A stretch of 44,227 nt of DNA from Eubacteriales Family XIII. Incertae Sedis bacterium (lineage in GTDB: Bacteria; Bacillota; Clostridia; Peptostreptococcales; Anaerovoracaceae), in assembly GCA_031266025.1 (NCBI GenBank), contig JAISBV010000099.1, forward strand, positions 1-44,227, read 5' to 3'. The first letter of the stretch is position 1, and every line of letters begins with the position of its first letter. This document shows positions 24,501-31,892 of this stretch, piece after piece. Under the pieces are notes generated by a model. It worked only from the letters and a program-made list of their open reading frames with translations, did not search any database and had not been told where the DNA came from. A program made the translations under genes and the position numbers.

Positions 24501-25358
24501 CGTTTCGAATTGGGTACGGATATTCCGGACGACTTGGTCGGGGATCCGCAGCATCTGCTCCGGATATTCATAAATCTCGTCGACAACGCCTTTAAATTCA
24601 CCGAGAAGGGCTCGATCACTGTTCGCGCCGCCGTATCCGAACGCGCGCAAAACAGCGTTACCCTGCGCTTCGCCGTAGAGGACACCGGTATAGGCATGAG
24701 CGAGACTCAGATGAGCGAGATATTCACGGCTTTCAACCAAGCGGACAATTCGGCTACGCGCAAGTACGGCGGCGCCGGCATCGGCCTGACCGTCACGCAG
24801 CGGATGACAGAGCTTATGGGCGGTGAAATCTCCGTATCCGGAGAAGAGGGCAAGGGAACGACGTTTACATTCACCTGCCCGTTCAAACTCGTGCCCGAAG
24901 GCTCGGACGAAAGCACGCAAAATACTGAATCGACCGCAGATACGGACAATACCGTGCTGCGCGGCAAACGTATCCTTCTTGTAGAGGACAATGAGGTCAA
25001 TACGCTGATCGCGTCCGAGCTTTTGAGCTCCGTGGGCATAGACGTAACAACGGCGCAAAACGGCAAGGAGGCTCTGAACCGGCTCGACGACGCGGCTCAC
25101 TCGGGCGGCCCGTTCTTTGATCTTGTGCTTATGGATCTGCAGATGCCGGTTATGGACGGCTATAAAGCCACAGAGCTTATCAAAGCGACGCCCGAATACC
25201 GCGACCTGCCGATATACGCCCTGACGGCCCACGCCTTCCCCGAAGACCGGGATCGCTGTTTCGCTCTCGGAATGGACGGACACTTGACAAAGCCCATAGA
25301 TACGGATGTGTTCTACGCGGCCCTGCGAACGGCCGTAACGCCAAAGGTCAAAGAATAA
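21513..25358 (+). CDS. Hybrid sensor histidine kinase with two kinase cores and two receivers
   Basis: This is a 1281-residue membrane sensor. Order: TM1 (about residues 10-30); a large extracytoplasmic Cache-like sensor (about 35-395); TM2 (about 401-421, VILASVIAVLLIALLLYII); HAMP; kinase core 1 with phospho-acceptor His508 in SHELRTPIN and ATPase boxes NLLGNAIKF, DTGIGI and GGTGLGLS; receiver 1 with Asp816 in LVLLDVMMPKMSG; kinase core 2 with His908 in SHEIRTPLS and boxes NLVDNAFKF, DTGIGM and GGAGIGLT; and receiver 2 with Asp1208 in LVLMDLQMPVMDG. Both cores keep their catalytic residues. No Hpt or output domain is present, so an unlinked partner is needed. TAGGAG lies 7 bp before GTG 21513; the upstream in-frame start at 21435 lacks such a site. 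Confidence 0.92.
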   Translation: MFKNLSLQIKIFFLVSSVVIVSFVVLTMIVSGKSYEMAKRDAFNLARETADKYKNEIIAELQGARITAETLSTVFETLKDSGLTDRDMMNDILRNTLEKKEYITAFCIAYDPNALDGKDDMYAGAEPAYDDTGRYAPYWNKLGDSIAVEPLNAIDSEDWYIVPKTERHEFITDPYPYQVQGHPVMLASLVFPIIHDDQFIGIISSDIVLDTLQEMVSKVNPHDQGGYTEIFSNAGAIVAHPDGPHLGKDLAEALAYEMLTSDIDKAAAALGYANAYIETLPVPDASDEDALAVYDGVIQFRDELSAFTEASRASRNSEIGLNLALMTPDLALAMLEADTERLRQAEELRSAVANGETYIASDDNFYTVYTPIEFSDVTNPWSVAVSIPMTKILDNANDIRNYVILASVIAVLLIALLLYIIARNITKPILLLSNTAKVLGEGHFDADVPLIDSNDEIGALSRAFKFMAEEINKLIMEMQNYAKTLEEKNQYLNRLNELKDEFLANTSHELRTPINGIIGIVESMIDGATGALSGEQKYNLAIVSNSGKRLSNMINDILDFTKLKNKEIVLQIKPIDLKMIVDTVIVLSKPMIKGKDLAVVNKIGDSLPAINADENRIQQILYNLLGNAIKFTEKGHVSVSAEILQGEDMIAVSVEDTGIGISEDKFDRIFESFEQADGGVAREYGGTGLGLSITKKIVELHGGTVSVVSEPGRGSTFTFTMPLSDAKREEIALSEGPTVIDIEEFAAEIAAKRPGAETRAAEGGYRILVVDDEPVNIQVLNNLLTMRDYSVTAAYNGIEALDLFDRGEEFDLVLLDVMMPKMSGYEVCRHLRERYSLFDLPIVMLTAKNRVQDIVLGFQSGANDYIQKPFDKDELLARARTLLELKGAMSAAMAANRAKSLFLANMSHEIRTPLSAVIGLADLLLKTPMDDRQKEYTERMRRASSTLLGIINDILDFSEVDAGNITLKYISFNIKNLFDDIAAFFRERNIASNIELRFELGTDIPDDLVGDPQHLLRIFINLVDNAFKFTEKGSITVRAAVSERAQNSVTLRFAVEDTGIGMSETQMSEIFTAFNQADNSATRKYGGAGIGLTVTQRMTELMGGEISVSGEEGKGTTFTFTCPFKLVPEGSDESTQNTESTADTDNTVLRGKRILLVEDNEVNTLIASELLSSVGIDVTTAQNGKEALNRLDDAAHSGGPFFDLVLMDLQMPVMDGYKATELIKATPEYRDLPIYALTAHAFPEDRDRCFALGMDGHLTKPIDTDVFYAALRTAVTPKVKE

Positions 25359-25376
25359 CCGCAGTTACATTGGAAT

Positions 25377-25447
25377 ATTACAAAGCGATTACAAAATAAT
25401 TACAACTTCGTATAATACTTGACACAGCCGGTAAATTGTTGTAGCCT
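25377..25447 (+). promoter_or_regulatory. Direct-repeat-controlled promoter, copy 1
   Basis: ATTACA occurs at 25377-25382, 25388-25393 and 25399-25404, a period of exactly 11 bp. This resembles Pho-box-like or OmpR-family tandem sites. After 14 bp comes TTGACA (25419-25424), a 17-bp spacer and TAGCCT (25442-25447). A further TATAAT lies at 25411-25416. About 60 bp of this region is similar to copy 2 at 31651-31710. Confidence 0.55.
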
Positions 25448-25454
25448 GTACAGA

Positions 25455-25520
25455 GTAACTTTCATAGCCTTTTTTCAAAGCAAAGACGCCGAGTCGTTTC
25501 CTCGGCGTCTTTGCTTTTCT
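25455..25520 (+). ncRNA. Candidate small RNA, copy 1 (about 65 nt)
   Basis: The interval runs from the expected start of the TTGACA/TAGCCT promoter to a strong terminator: a 15-bp perfect stem (25479-25493 with 25501-25515) followed by TTTCT. No start codon with a Shine-Dalgarno lies inside, and no plus-strand gene follows. The unit is therefore a small RNA gene, or a stranded leader duplicated from the Amt region. Transcription itself is inferred. Confidence 0.45.
25479..25519 (+). terminator. Strong terminator after hybrid kinase / small RNA
   Basis: A 15-bp perfect stem with a 7-nt loop (TCGTTTC), followed by TTTCT on the plus strand. It ends right at the stop of the minus-strand wHTH remnant and may protect both sides. 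Confidence 0.85.
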
Positions 25521-25818
25521 ATTCGCTGAAATATTTTTGATTCCGGCTTTTGGGCTTGTCGGGAATTGTCATTTTCAGCTTGCCGCTTTCGAGCAGAGGA
25601 TTGATGTATTTCTCCATCATATACGAAACAGACGAGATATTTAAAAACGCGGACAACTCCGCTCTCGTCCTCGCAACGGAACAAAATGCAATAAGTTTTG
25701 CTTCCGAATGATATAACGTTTTATCCTCGTTATATTTTAGCAAAATAACTAAAATATCAAGAGAAATAACTAAAATATTCGAGTTATTCACCCTGCCAAA
25801 AACATTGACGGGGCGCAC
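25519..25818 (-). pseudogene. C-terminal winged-helix remnant of an AlbA_2/RecG-like ATP-binding protein
   Basis: The last 60 or so residues (AKLIAFCSVARTRAELSAFL...YMMEKYINPLLESGKLKMTIPDKPKSRNQKYFSE) match the C-terminal winged helix typical of bacterial AlbA_2/RecG-C-like putative transcriptional regulators. In front of it the DNA repeats AAATAACTAAAATAT twice at a 21-bp period (25743-25757 and 25764-25778), giving a 7-residue repeat (ILVISLD/ILVILLK). Such short repeats occur in this position in that family. The AlbA_2 ATP-binding part is absent: the frame starts with a GTG (25818) immediately beside the terminator of the upstream Cna_B gene, with no Shine-Dalgarno. It is AT-rich compared with the surroundings. 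I read it as a 5'-deleted relic. Confidence 0.6.
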
Positions 25819-25822
25819 TAAC

Positions 25823-25856
25823 AGGGGGGCGCTTCACTTAAGTGAAGCGCCCCCCT
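25823..25856 (-). terminator. Terminator of VWA/Cna_B protein 1
   Basis: A 34-bp perfect palindrome whose half is AGGGGGGCGCTTCACTT. The tail is not strongly T-rich on either strand. Nearly the same hairpin follows the paralogue at 40845-40873, so it belongs to the duplicated 3' flank. Confidence 0.7.
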
Positions 25857-25896
25857 TGCATTTTGTCTGTATTTCGTATAAGCGAGACTTGTGTCG

Positions 25897-28800
25897 CTAT
25901 ACCGCCGCGCCCCTGTTGCCGCCGCCCTTGCGGCCGGCCGCGGGCAGGATCGCGTTTGCGCCGCCCGTAGTCTGCGTTGTTCCGCTGCTGCCGTCCGTCG
26001 GTACGCTCGCGCCCGTCTGAGGCAGATCCGCGAGAGGCGTTTCCTCATCGAAGATGACGACTTCGTCGTCGGGCGCCGGAGGGATCACCTCCGCGAGCGG
26101 GGTATCCTCATCCTCTATCTCCTCCTCGGGCAAGGGAGTGGGAGTAGGCGTGGGCGTGTAACCGCCGCCGCCCGTCACCGTGCGCTGGTAGTAGTATTTC
26201 AGGATATGCGTCGTATTCGCGTAAAATTCACCCGGTTCGCCTTCTGTGAGTACGACGCTGCCTATACTGCTGTACAGCGTGTAGTCGCTGTTCACGCCGT
26301 AACTTGTCCAAGCGGCGCTTGTCGGCAGGGCCGCCGCGTCGCTTGCGCTGAGCCCGTTAACGTCGTCCAGTGTGACGTTTTGCCCCGCGAGACCTTTTTC
26401 AAGCGCATATTTCACGACGCCGGAAGCAGGTTCCCAAGCGCCCGCAATACCGTTTGTTACGGTGCGATAGTATGTTCTGACGCTGAAGTAATAGCCGTCC
26501 TGAAGCTTGTTCTTGAAGTTGGCCGTTATATTGCCGTCGTCCGCCCGCGCCGCGTCCTCATATTGCACCCTGTATTGATAGTCGCCGAAGAATACGCGGT
26601 CGTCCTTCTCAAGCGCGGTCAAGGCGCCGTCTTCGCCTTCCGTTAATTCCTTTACGGTATAGCCAATGAATTGTCCCCCGGAATCGTATTTGCCGTTCGG
26701 TACAGTAAAGCTGTACATCCAATCATCGTCCGCGCTCACCGTCTGTTCGGCTATGCGTTCGCCGCTTGGGAGGTAGAGCCCTACTATGATCGAGCCCGGC
26801 AATTCCGCCTCATCTTTCCCTGACATATCCCACGACTTCGTTCCGTTTATGATAACACTTTCATCATTGATCCGGTTCGTGAATATGAAAGAATTGCCTT
26901 CTCTTGCCGGTTCCTCGGAATCGTAACCGTCGAGCGGATCTTCCGTCACATAATAGCTGTATCCGCCCGGAAGACTGATCGTACGAGTTTCCTGCATGGC
27001 CGCCGTTTCTTCAAATGTGACCGTACTTACGAACTCATCTTCGCCGCTGTCCGAAGTCCGCCGGATCGTAAAGCTGACTTCGGGATGCGTTGTTCCGACG
27101 GGGGCGTTCCAGTTCTTTACTATGGACAGGCTTATATCTTCATTCTTCACCTGCGCCGTATTGATGACGGCGCACGCGCCCTCTTCGTCGAAGTAGCTTA
27201 CCGTATAGTAGGCGCCGCCGACAAGACCTGTGCCGCCGTCCGCGATGACTTTGCCGTCGTCGTCAAGCTCGCGGACGCTGTAGAGGATTTTATCGTATAG
27301 GGGCTCTTGCCCTTCCCTAAGCGTGATTTTGTACAGGTCAAGACCTTCGATACGGCCTTTACCGTCATCACCAAGCAATACCGTATGTATTCCCGCCTCT
27401 TCTTCGTCCGCGTAAAGCATGACGTCTATGCTATCAGGCTTCTCTCCTGACGTGATCCAAGTCTTCGAGATATTGAACAGTGTTTCGGCCGTGCCAAGCG
27501 TATTTGTAAACGTGAGTTCCGCTTCGCCGTCTTTCGGATCAACGCCTTTTATGACGTCCTGCCCGTAGAATTTGGCGGCGTCGCCGCTGAGCTTTTCTTT
27601 TACCGTGTAGTTGTAAACAGCGCCGGTTTCACTGTTGAACAAGGGGAGATCATCGAATGTTACGGGGATTCCGTCTGTAGGCACGGGTTCGTAATCAAGT
27701 AACGTATCGCCGTCTTGATACAGCTCAAACACCGCGTCGGTCTCGTTGGTCGGCCGTGTACTGAATTTGTCGTCGCCGTCAATCCAAGTCTTGTTCACAG
27801 TGAGGTCAAAACTGCCGGTTCTGACATTCTTCAGCACATGGATTTTGGAATTCTCATCGAAAGTTGCCCGGCCGCCATTTTGAGCCTCATAGCCCTGCGG
27901 AACCGTGTCCGGGTCTTCCTTTATGGTGTAGGTGATTGTTTTGTATACTGCGTCTGCCGCATCTACCGCAGGGAACAATATCTCGTTGGTATCCGGATCA
28001 ATCACCGCTTCCGTCGCTTCTGTCGCCTCCGACACAAGCCGTTCTGTGGGCAGGCTTATGGTTTTCTGCCAACCGGGGTCGTTCTCGCTTAGCGTTCCGC
28101 TGTATGCAGGGGTATTGCTGTCGTCGTACACGGTAAAGCTTATGCTGTGGCCGGAATGATCCACAGTGTTCCCGCCGTCCAGCCACGCCTTATGAACGGT
28201 TACTCCGGAGGTACTTGTAAACGTGTTGGTCAACGTTTTCTCTGTCGGATCATATACGCCGGGCGTGTAGCCGCTTACCTTGTCTCTCAGCGTGTAGCTG
28301 ATAAATACGCCGCCTTCGTATTTGGGAAGATTACTGAACGTCGCGGTAGTGACGCCTTCATTCAAAGTAAGATGATCTGCGGGCTCGTCGGCTTCGTTCT
28401 TGTGCAAGTAAACCGTGATATAGCCGGGGCGCGCCGGGTGGTAATCACCGTCGTTCCATTTCTTTTCAAAGCTGAGCGCCGTCGTGCCTGTGAGCGTATT
28501 CGTTATTTTAGTTGGGGAGTCCTCGTCATAGCTGACTGTGTAGCGGGCGTCGCTGCTGTCGCCGGCTGCGGTGAGAAGCACACCGCCATTGTCCAATGGG
28601 GCGCCGTTGCTCAACTCCCTGAATGTGTACGTATGACTTGTGAACGTACCGTCGTCATTTCGGGTAGCTGTGGGATATTCTAAGGACGTTTGGAATTCCC
28701 AAGTATTCTTGCCATAGTAATCTTCCGATTTCAAGCTTATTATTACGCGTTCGTTGAGCGGATAGCCGCCTCTGTAAAGTTCTACCTGCAATTCCGCAGG

Positions 28801-31530
28801 GCGCGTTTCGTAAGCGTTGCCGTTGTCAAGCCATATCTTGCTGCCTTGGATTTTATTATATGTTATGTTTTCAACGTTTGTCAGCGTTATCGTCGTGTCG
28901 CCGCTTTGTCCTTCATCGTCGCCCGTGATGCCTATATCATTCGAATAGCCGAAAATCACGCCCTCGCTGACTGTATAGATGTAGGGCCGGCCGATTTCGT
29001 TAAACTCGGGCAGATTCTTGAATTCAAAGGATTGCCGCTCGCTCGTCAAAGTAGCGGTTCTCTCACCGATATCGACATCATCGAAACTCGCGTCCGGCGT
29101 GTAAACGCCTTCTAAGTCACTCGTCTTCCTGCTAAGCGTAATATTGACTTTCTTGCCCGCAGGCCACGTATTGCTGTTGTCGGTGTTTTCCCATTCCTTC
29201 TCGACCTTTATGGATTTGCTGTTGTTCACGCGCGTATTCATAATAGTCAGACTGTCTTGATATATGCTGACGGAATATCCGTCAAGGTCTTCGTCGTCTA
29301 TGTATTTGATATCGTCTATGTCGGTTTTATCGGTGTACGCGTACGCGTTACCCTCGGCATCGGTTTCCTTTACGATATACCTGTAAGGCAAAAGCGTCTG
29401 TTCGTCATCGTCATAGTATACGGTCGGAATTTCCGTAAATTCATGCTCCCATCTCCATTCATCCGGCTCGGCTTCGATTTTTACCGGCGGAGCAAGCGGT
29501 TCTTCCGTTTCCGCGCCGTTCTGCTTCACGCCGTATAGCGCGGCGTATACGCCCGGGCGGTCGAAATCGGGATCGCCGGAATCCTGCCAAACCTTTGTGA
29601 CGGACACTTCGGTTTCTGTTAATACGTAATTGTTTTCTACTTGTTCGACTTCCTCGCCATTTTTGTAAAGCGTGGCTGTACCCCAAGAGACTTCGACGTA
29701 ATACTTGTCTGCAACCTCTTCGGTATCATACTCCAAGCCCAAGCCCGAGCCGTCGGGAAGGTCGCCCGCCCCTGTTTCGACGAGCACATATGTATGCCCG
29801 GACGGAATACCGGTAAAAGTCACTTCCCCGTTTGCATTCGACGACGGCCTGTTTTCCTCGTTGATCGGCCAAGTTTTATCTGTCGTTTGCAATTCGAATT
29901 CGGCGTTGGCTATGTTGCCGCCTGATATGGCGTTTACCTTTGTAAAGTTCAGGTTGGCCTTGAGCGGCTGCACCTTGGGTACGCGAAAATACGCCGTCTC
30001 AATTTGCGGATTTTCGGTGGGTGTTTCATTTGAGAAGAAATAGAGAAACTCCGTCGTACCGTTTGTCAGCCGAAAATCATCAAGGTTTTCGCTCGCCGCC
30101 AAAATCGCAAATGCGTCCAAGCGAATTTGATACGTCAGCCTATAGATGAACGGATCACCTGTAGTTCTGTCCGTGTTTTCAATGTCGGATTCCCGGATAT
30201 CCCAAACAATCCTGCGGACAGTTTTGTCGCCGTCGGTTTGATTTTCTATTTTAACAATATTGCCGTTGCGCTCAAACGTTTCATCAAGAACAATATACTC
30301 GCCCATAGGGTCAAATACCGTATAGGCGTTGGCCATCCTGTAAATGGTTTCCGCGATTGTGTTGAACGAAAGATTCAGCGACGCTCCGTTCGCGTTCGAA
30401 TGCGTTCCCGCGCCGGAACGAATGTAATACTCCAGCCAATCGCCATTACTCTGAGCCGTAGAAAAGGCGACGGTATGGATGGTGGCGCGATCACTGAGCG
30501 GCTTGTCATTTCGTCTGCTTTGGTATGAGGACTGGGATGCAACAGGGCCTTTCGCAACGTACGCAGCGTTATTTCGAGCAATGCCTTGATTAATGCCATT
30601 GCTTACGCTTGTAACTTCTTCCGTTCCCATGTAGCCGGTAGTATTATTTGTTCTGTAGACAGTGCCATTCGGATCACCGTCAGTCAAGAGTATGACGTGA
30701 TAGGAACCGTTGAAATCGTCGGTGCTTGTCTGGGTTTGATGCGCCTTGACTATGTTGTAGGCCAACTGCAGACCCGCCTCAATGTTGGTTGCCGTAGTGC
30801 CAATATTAAAACCTTCTTCATTTTTATACTCGTAACTTTGAGCATTTCTTCTGCCTGTGTAACCGCTGCCGACAGCATTTTCCGCAGCTGTTCTGTCGTC
30901 GAGAACGGCTACGTCAGCCCAAATGTTACTGTTGATTCTAATGCGCTCTGCGTTTTCGCTGAATGTAACAAGCGAAAGAAGGCGTTTTGGCGTTTGCCCG
31001 GTGCTGTTATCCGCGCTGTCCGCGTAATTTCCGATAAATGCCTGCACGGATTCTTTCATCACCTGCATGCGCGTCTTTACACCCGCACTCGTCGGATAGT
31101 CGCTGCCGTTAATTGCATAGTGCATACTGGCGGAAACATCCAAAACCATAAGAACGGCCGCGTCCTCCGGAATTGTAATCTCACTGACATCATCATTTGA
31201 TGTAACGGTCAGCGTTATGTCGAAAAGGTTTTCCGTTTCGGTTCCGCTGATTTCCTTGCTGATTTCAAAATACGCGCCGCTGTTCGCCGGGTCAGTGATC
31301 CTTTCCGGCTGCGAAGTGGTTTTGTATGTCAATGCCCGAGGATCGCTTGGGGTTCCCTTATAATAGTGTATGTAGTCTCCGGTCTTTTCGATCTGCTGAT
31401 AGCTGCTCGGCCGCAGATCGTCGCCGTCCGCAAACACGCCCGACGGAAACAGCCCGATGAGCATGGCCGCCGTCAGTACAACGGACAAAATCCTGTAGAA
31501 GCTTTTGGCTCCTTTACTCTTGCTTAACAT
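25897..31530 (-). CDS. VWA-domain, multi-Cna_B surface protein with LPQTG motif, paralogue 1
   Basis: This is an 1877-residue exported adhesin/pilin-like protein. It has a signal peptide (FYRILSVVLTAAMLIGLFP, cleavage near VFADG) and a VWA domain with MIDAS motif DVSAS (residues 131-135) extending to about 400. A long series of roughly ten Cna_B/SpaA-type beta-sandwich repeats follows (recurring VTKVWQD, FEKKWND, LTNTL, and Y-Y-V-EDP-type strands), of the kind often stabilised by Lys-Asn isopeptide bonds. The C-terminus has a TPTPTPTP spacer, an acidic stretch and LPQTG. Unlike classical sorting signals, the motif is followed by about 37 mostly Gly/Thr/Ala residues with no hydrophobic segment, ending GRKGGGNRGAAV. 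The start follows GAGAAGGGA. It is divergent from amt. Its ends are almost identical to the inverted paralogue at 35351-40807. Confidence 0.9.
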   Translation of the reverse strand: MLSKSKGAKSFYRILSVVLTAAMLIGLFPSGVFADGDDLRPSSYQQIEKTGDYIHYYKGTPSDPRALTYKTTSQPERITDPANSGAYFEISKEISGTETENLFDITLTVTSNDDVSEITIPEDAAVLMVLDVSASMHYAINGSDYPTSAGVKTRMQVMKESVQAFIGNYADSADNSTGQTPKRLLSLVTFSENAERIRINSNIWADVAVLDDRTAAENAVGSGYTGRRNAQSYEYKNEEGFNIGTTATNIEAGLQLAYNIVKAHQTQTSTDDFNGSYHVILLTDGDPNGTVYRTNNTTGYMGTEEVTSVSNGINQGIARNNAAYVAKGPVASQSSYQSRRNDKPLSDRATIHTVAFSTAQSNGDWLEYYIRSGAGTHSNANGASLNLSFNTIAETIYRMANAYTVFDPMGEYIVLDETFERNGNIVKIENQTDGDKTVRRIVWDIRESDIENTDRTTGDPFIYRLTYQIRLDAFAILAASENLDDFRLTNGTTEFLYFFSNETPTENPQIETAYFRVPKVQPLKANLNFTKVNAISGGNIANAEFELQTTDKTWPINEENRPSSNANGEVTFTGIPSGHTYVLVETGAGDLPDGSGLGLEYDTEEVADKYYVEVSWGTATLYKNGEEVEQVENNYVLTETEVSVTKVWQDSGDPDFDRPGVYAALYGVKQNGAETEEPLAPPVKIEAEPDEWRWEHEFTEIPTVYYDDDEQTLLPYRYIVKETDAEGNAYAYTDKTDIDDIKYIDDEDLDGYSVSIYQDSLTIMNTRVNNSKSIKVEKEWENTDNSNTWPAGKKVNITLSRKTSDLEGVYTPDASFDDVDIGERTATLTSERQSFEFKNLPEFNEIGRPYIYTVSEGVIFGYSNDIGITGDDEGQSGDTTITLTNVENITYNKIQGSKIWLDNGNAYETRPAELQVELYRGGYPLNERVIISLKSEDYYGKNTWEFQTSLEYPTATRNDDGTFTSHTYTFRELSNGAPLDNGGVLLTAAGDSSDARYTVSYDEDSPTKITNTLTGTTALSFEKKWNDGDYHPARPGYITVYLHKNEADEPADHLTLNEGVTTATFSNLPKYEGGVFISYTLRDKVSGYTPGVYDPTEKTLTNTFTSTSGVTVHKAWLDGGNTVDHSGHSISFTVYDDSNTPAYSGTLSENDPGWQKTISLPTERLVSEATEATEAVIDPDTNEILFPAVDAADAVYKTITYTIKEDPDTVPQGYEAQNGGRATFDENSKIHVLKNVRTGSFDLTVNKTWIDGDDKFSTRPTNETDAVFELYQDGDTLLDYEPVPTDGIPVTFDDLPLFNSETGAVYNYTVKEKLSGDAAKFYGQDVIKGVDPKDGEAELTFTNTLGTAETLFNISKTWITSGEKPDSIDVMLYADEEEAGIHTVLLGDDGKGRIEGLDLYKITLREGQEPLYDKILYSVRELDDDGKVIADGGTGLVGGAYYTVSYFDEEGACAVINTAQVKNEDISLSIVKNWNAPVGTTHPEVSFTIRRTSDSGEDEFVSTVTFEETAAMQETRTISLPGGYSYYVTEDPLDGYDSEEPAREGNSFIFTNRINDESVIINGTKSWDMSGKDEAELPGSIIVGLYLPSGERIAEQTVSADDDWMYSFTVPNGKYDSGGQFIGYTVKELTEGEDGALTALEKDDRVFFGDYQYRVQYEDAARADDGNITANFKNKLQDGYYFSVRTYYRTVTNGIAGAWEPASGVVKYALEKGLAGQNVTLDDVNGLSASDAAALPTSAAWTSYGVNSDYTLYSSIGSVVLTEGEPGEFYANTTHILKYYYQRTVTGGGGYTPTPTPTPLPEEEIEDEDTPLAEVIPPAPDDEVVIFDEETPLADLPQTGASVPTDGSSGTTQTTGGANAILPAAGRKGGGNRGAAV
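25898..26171 (-). repeat. Inverted repeat, 3' coding end shared by the two VWA/Cna_B genes
   Basis: About 275 bp encoding the TPTPTP spacer, acidic stretch, LPQTG and C-terminal tail are nearly identical to 40531-40806 in the opposite orientation. The similarity continues into the 3' flank (ACAGACAAAAT and the G/C hairpin). Confidence 0.85.
31421..31530 (-). repeat. Inverted repeat, 5' coding end shared by the two VWA/Cna_B genes
   Basis: The first roughly 110 bp of coding sequence (signal peptide) matches 35351-35460 with about one difference, in opposite orientation. Beyond this the two proteins diverge. Confidence 0.85.
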
Positions 31531-31569
31531 TTCCCTTCTCCTTGTAACGCTTTCCTTGAGTGCGACATC

Positions 31570-31590
31570 CTGTTTTATTTCCCACGCTAA
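31570..31590 (-). promoter_or_regulatory. Conserved block upstream of VWA/Cna_B gene 1
   Basis: A 21-bp block (minus strand, beginning TTAGCGTGGG and ending ATAAAACAG) is identical to 35278-35298 upstream of the paralogue. It lies 39 bp from this start and 52 bp from the other. The surrounding leaders are otherwise different, so the block may be regulatory. Confidence 0.45.
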
Positions 31591-31650
31591 GCCAACAGCA
31601 ATAATCTTTTAAGATATCTTTAGCTGTAAAATCCGACGGAAATATTAAAT

Positions 31651-31710
31651 GTTACAATATGATTACAATTGCGAAAGCTGCTTGACATGACCGGTAAATT
31701 GTTGTAATCT
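31651..31710 (+). promoter_or_regulatory. Direct-repeat-controlled promoter, copy 2, upstream of amt
   Basis: GTTACA (31651-31656) and ATTACA (31662-31667) have an 11-bp period. After 14 bp comes TTGACA (31682-31687), a 17-bp spacer and TAATCT (31705-31710). The repeat-to-promoter spacing is identical to copy 1 at 25377-25447. The site lies in the divergent gap between the Cna_B gene 1 and amt and could affect both. Confidence 0.6.
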
Positions 31711-31716
31711 AATGTT

Positions 31717-31799
31717 GGATTTGCTGTAACTGATTACATGTTTTAGAACTTGTTCATGGCAAAGGCGCCGAGGAATACTCCCCGGCGCTTTTGTTTTTT
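31717..31799 (+). ncRNA. Short leader or small RNA ending in a terminator, upstream of amt (copy 2)
   Basis: From the expected start of the TTGACA/TAATCT promoter to the hairpin at 31760-31791 (13 pairs with one mismatch, including GGCGCCG/CGGCGC), with TTTTGTTTTTT in and after its 3' arm. It would give an RNA of about 80 nt, or, on read-through, the amt messenger leader. No ORF with a Shine-Dalgarno is inside. Confidence 0.5.
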
Positions 31800-31833
31800 G
31801 GCCAAACGATCGCTTTGTCGCGGCGTTTTTGCA

Positions 31834-31880
31834 CAAAGGCGTGCGTTCCGTAAAGGAATGCGCGCCTTTTGTTTTTTTGG
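31834..31880 (+). terminator. Second terminator-like hairpin directly before the amt ribosome-binding site
   Basis: CAAAGGCGTGCGTTCC pairs with GGAATGCGCGCCTTTTG (one bulge) around GTAAA, followed by seven T. The amt Shine-Dalgarno GGAAGGAGGT starts within a few bases of this tract. Its position inside the leader suggests transcription attenuation of amt. Confidence 0.6.
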
Positions 31881-31892
31881 AAGGAGGTCGTT

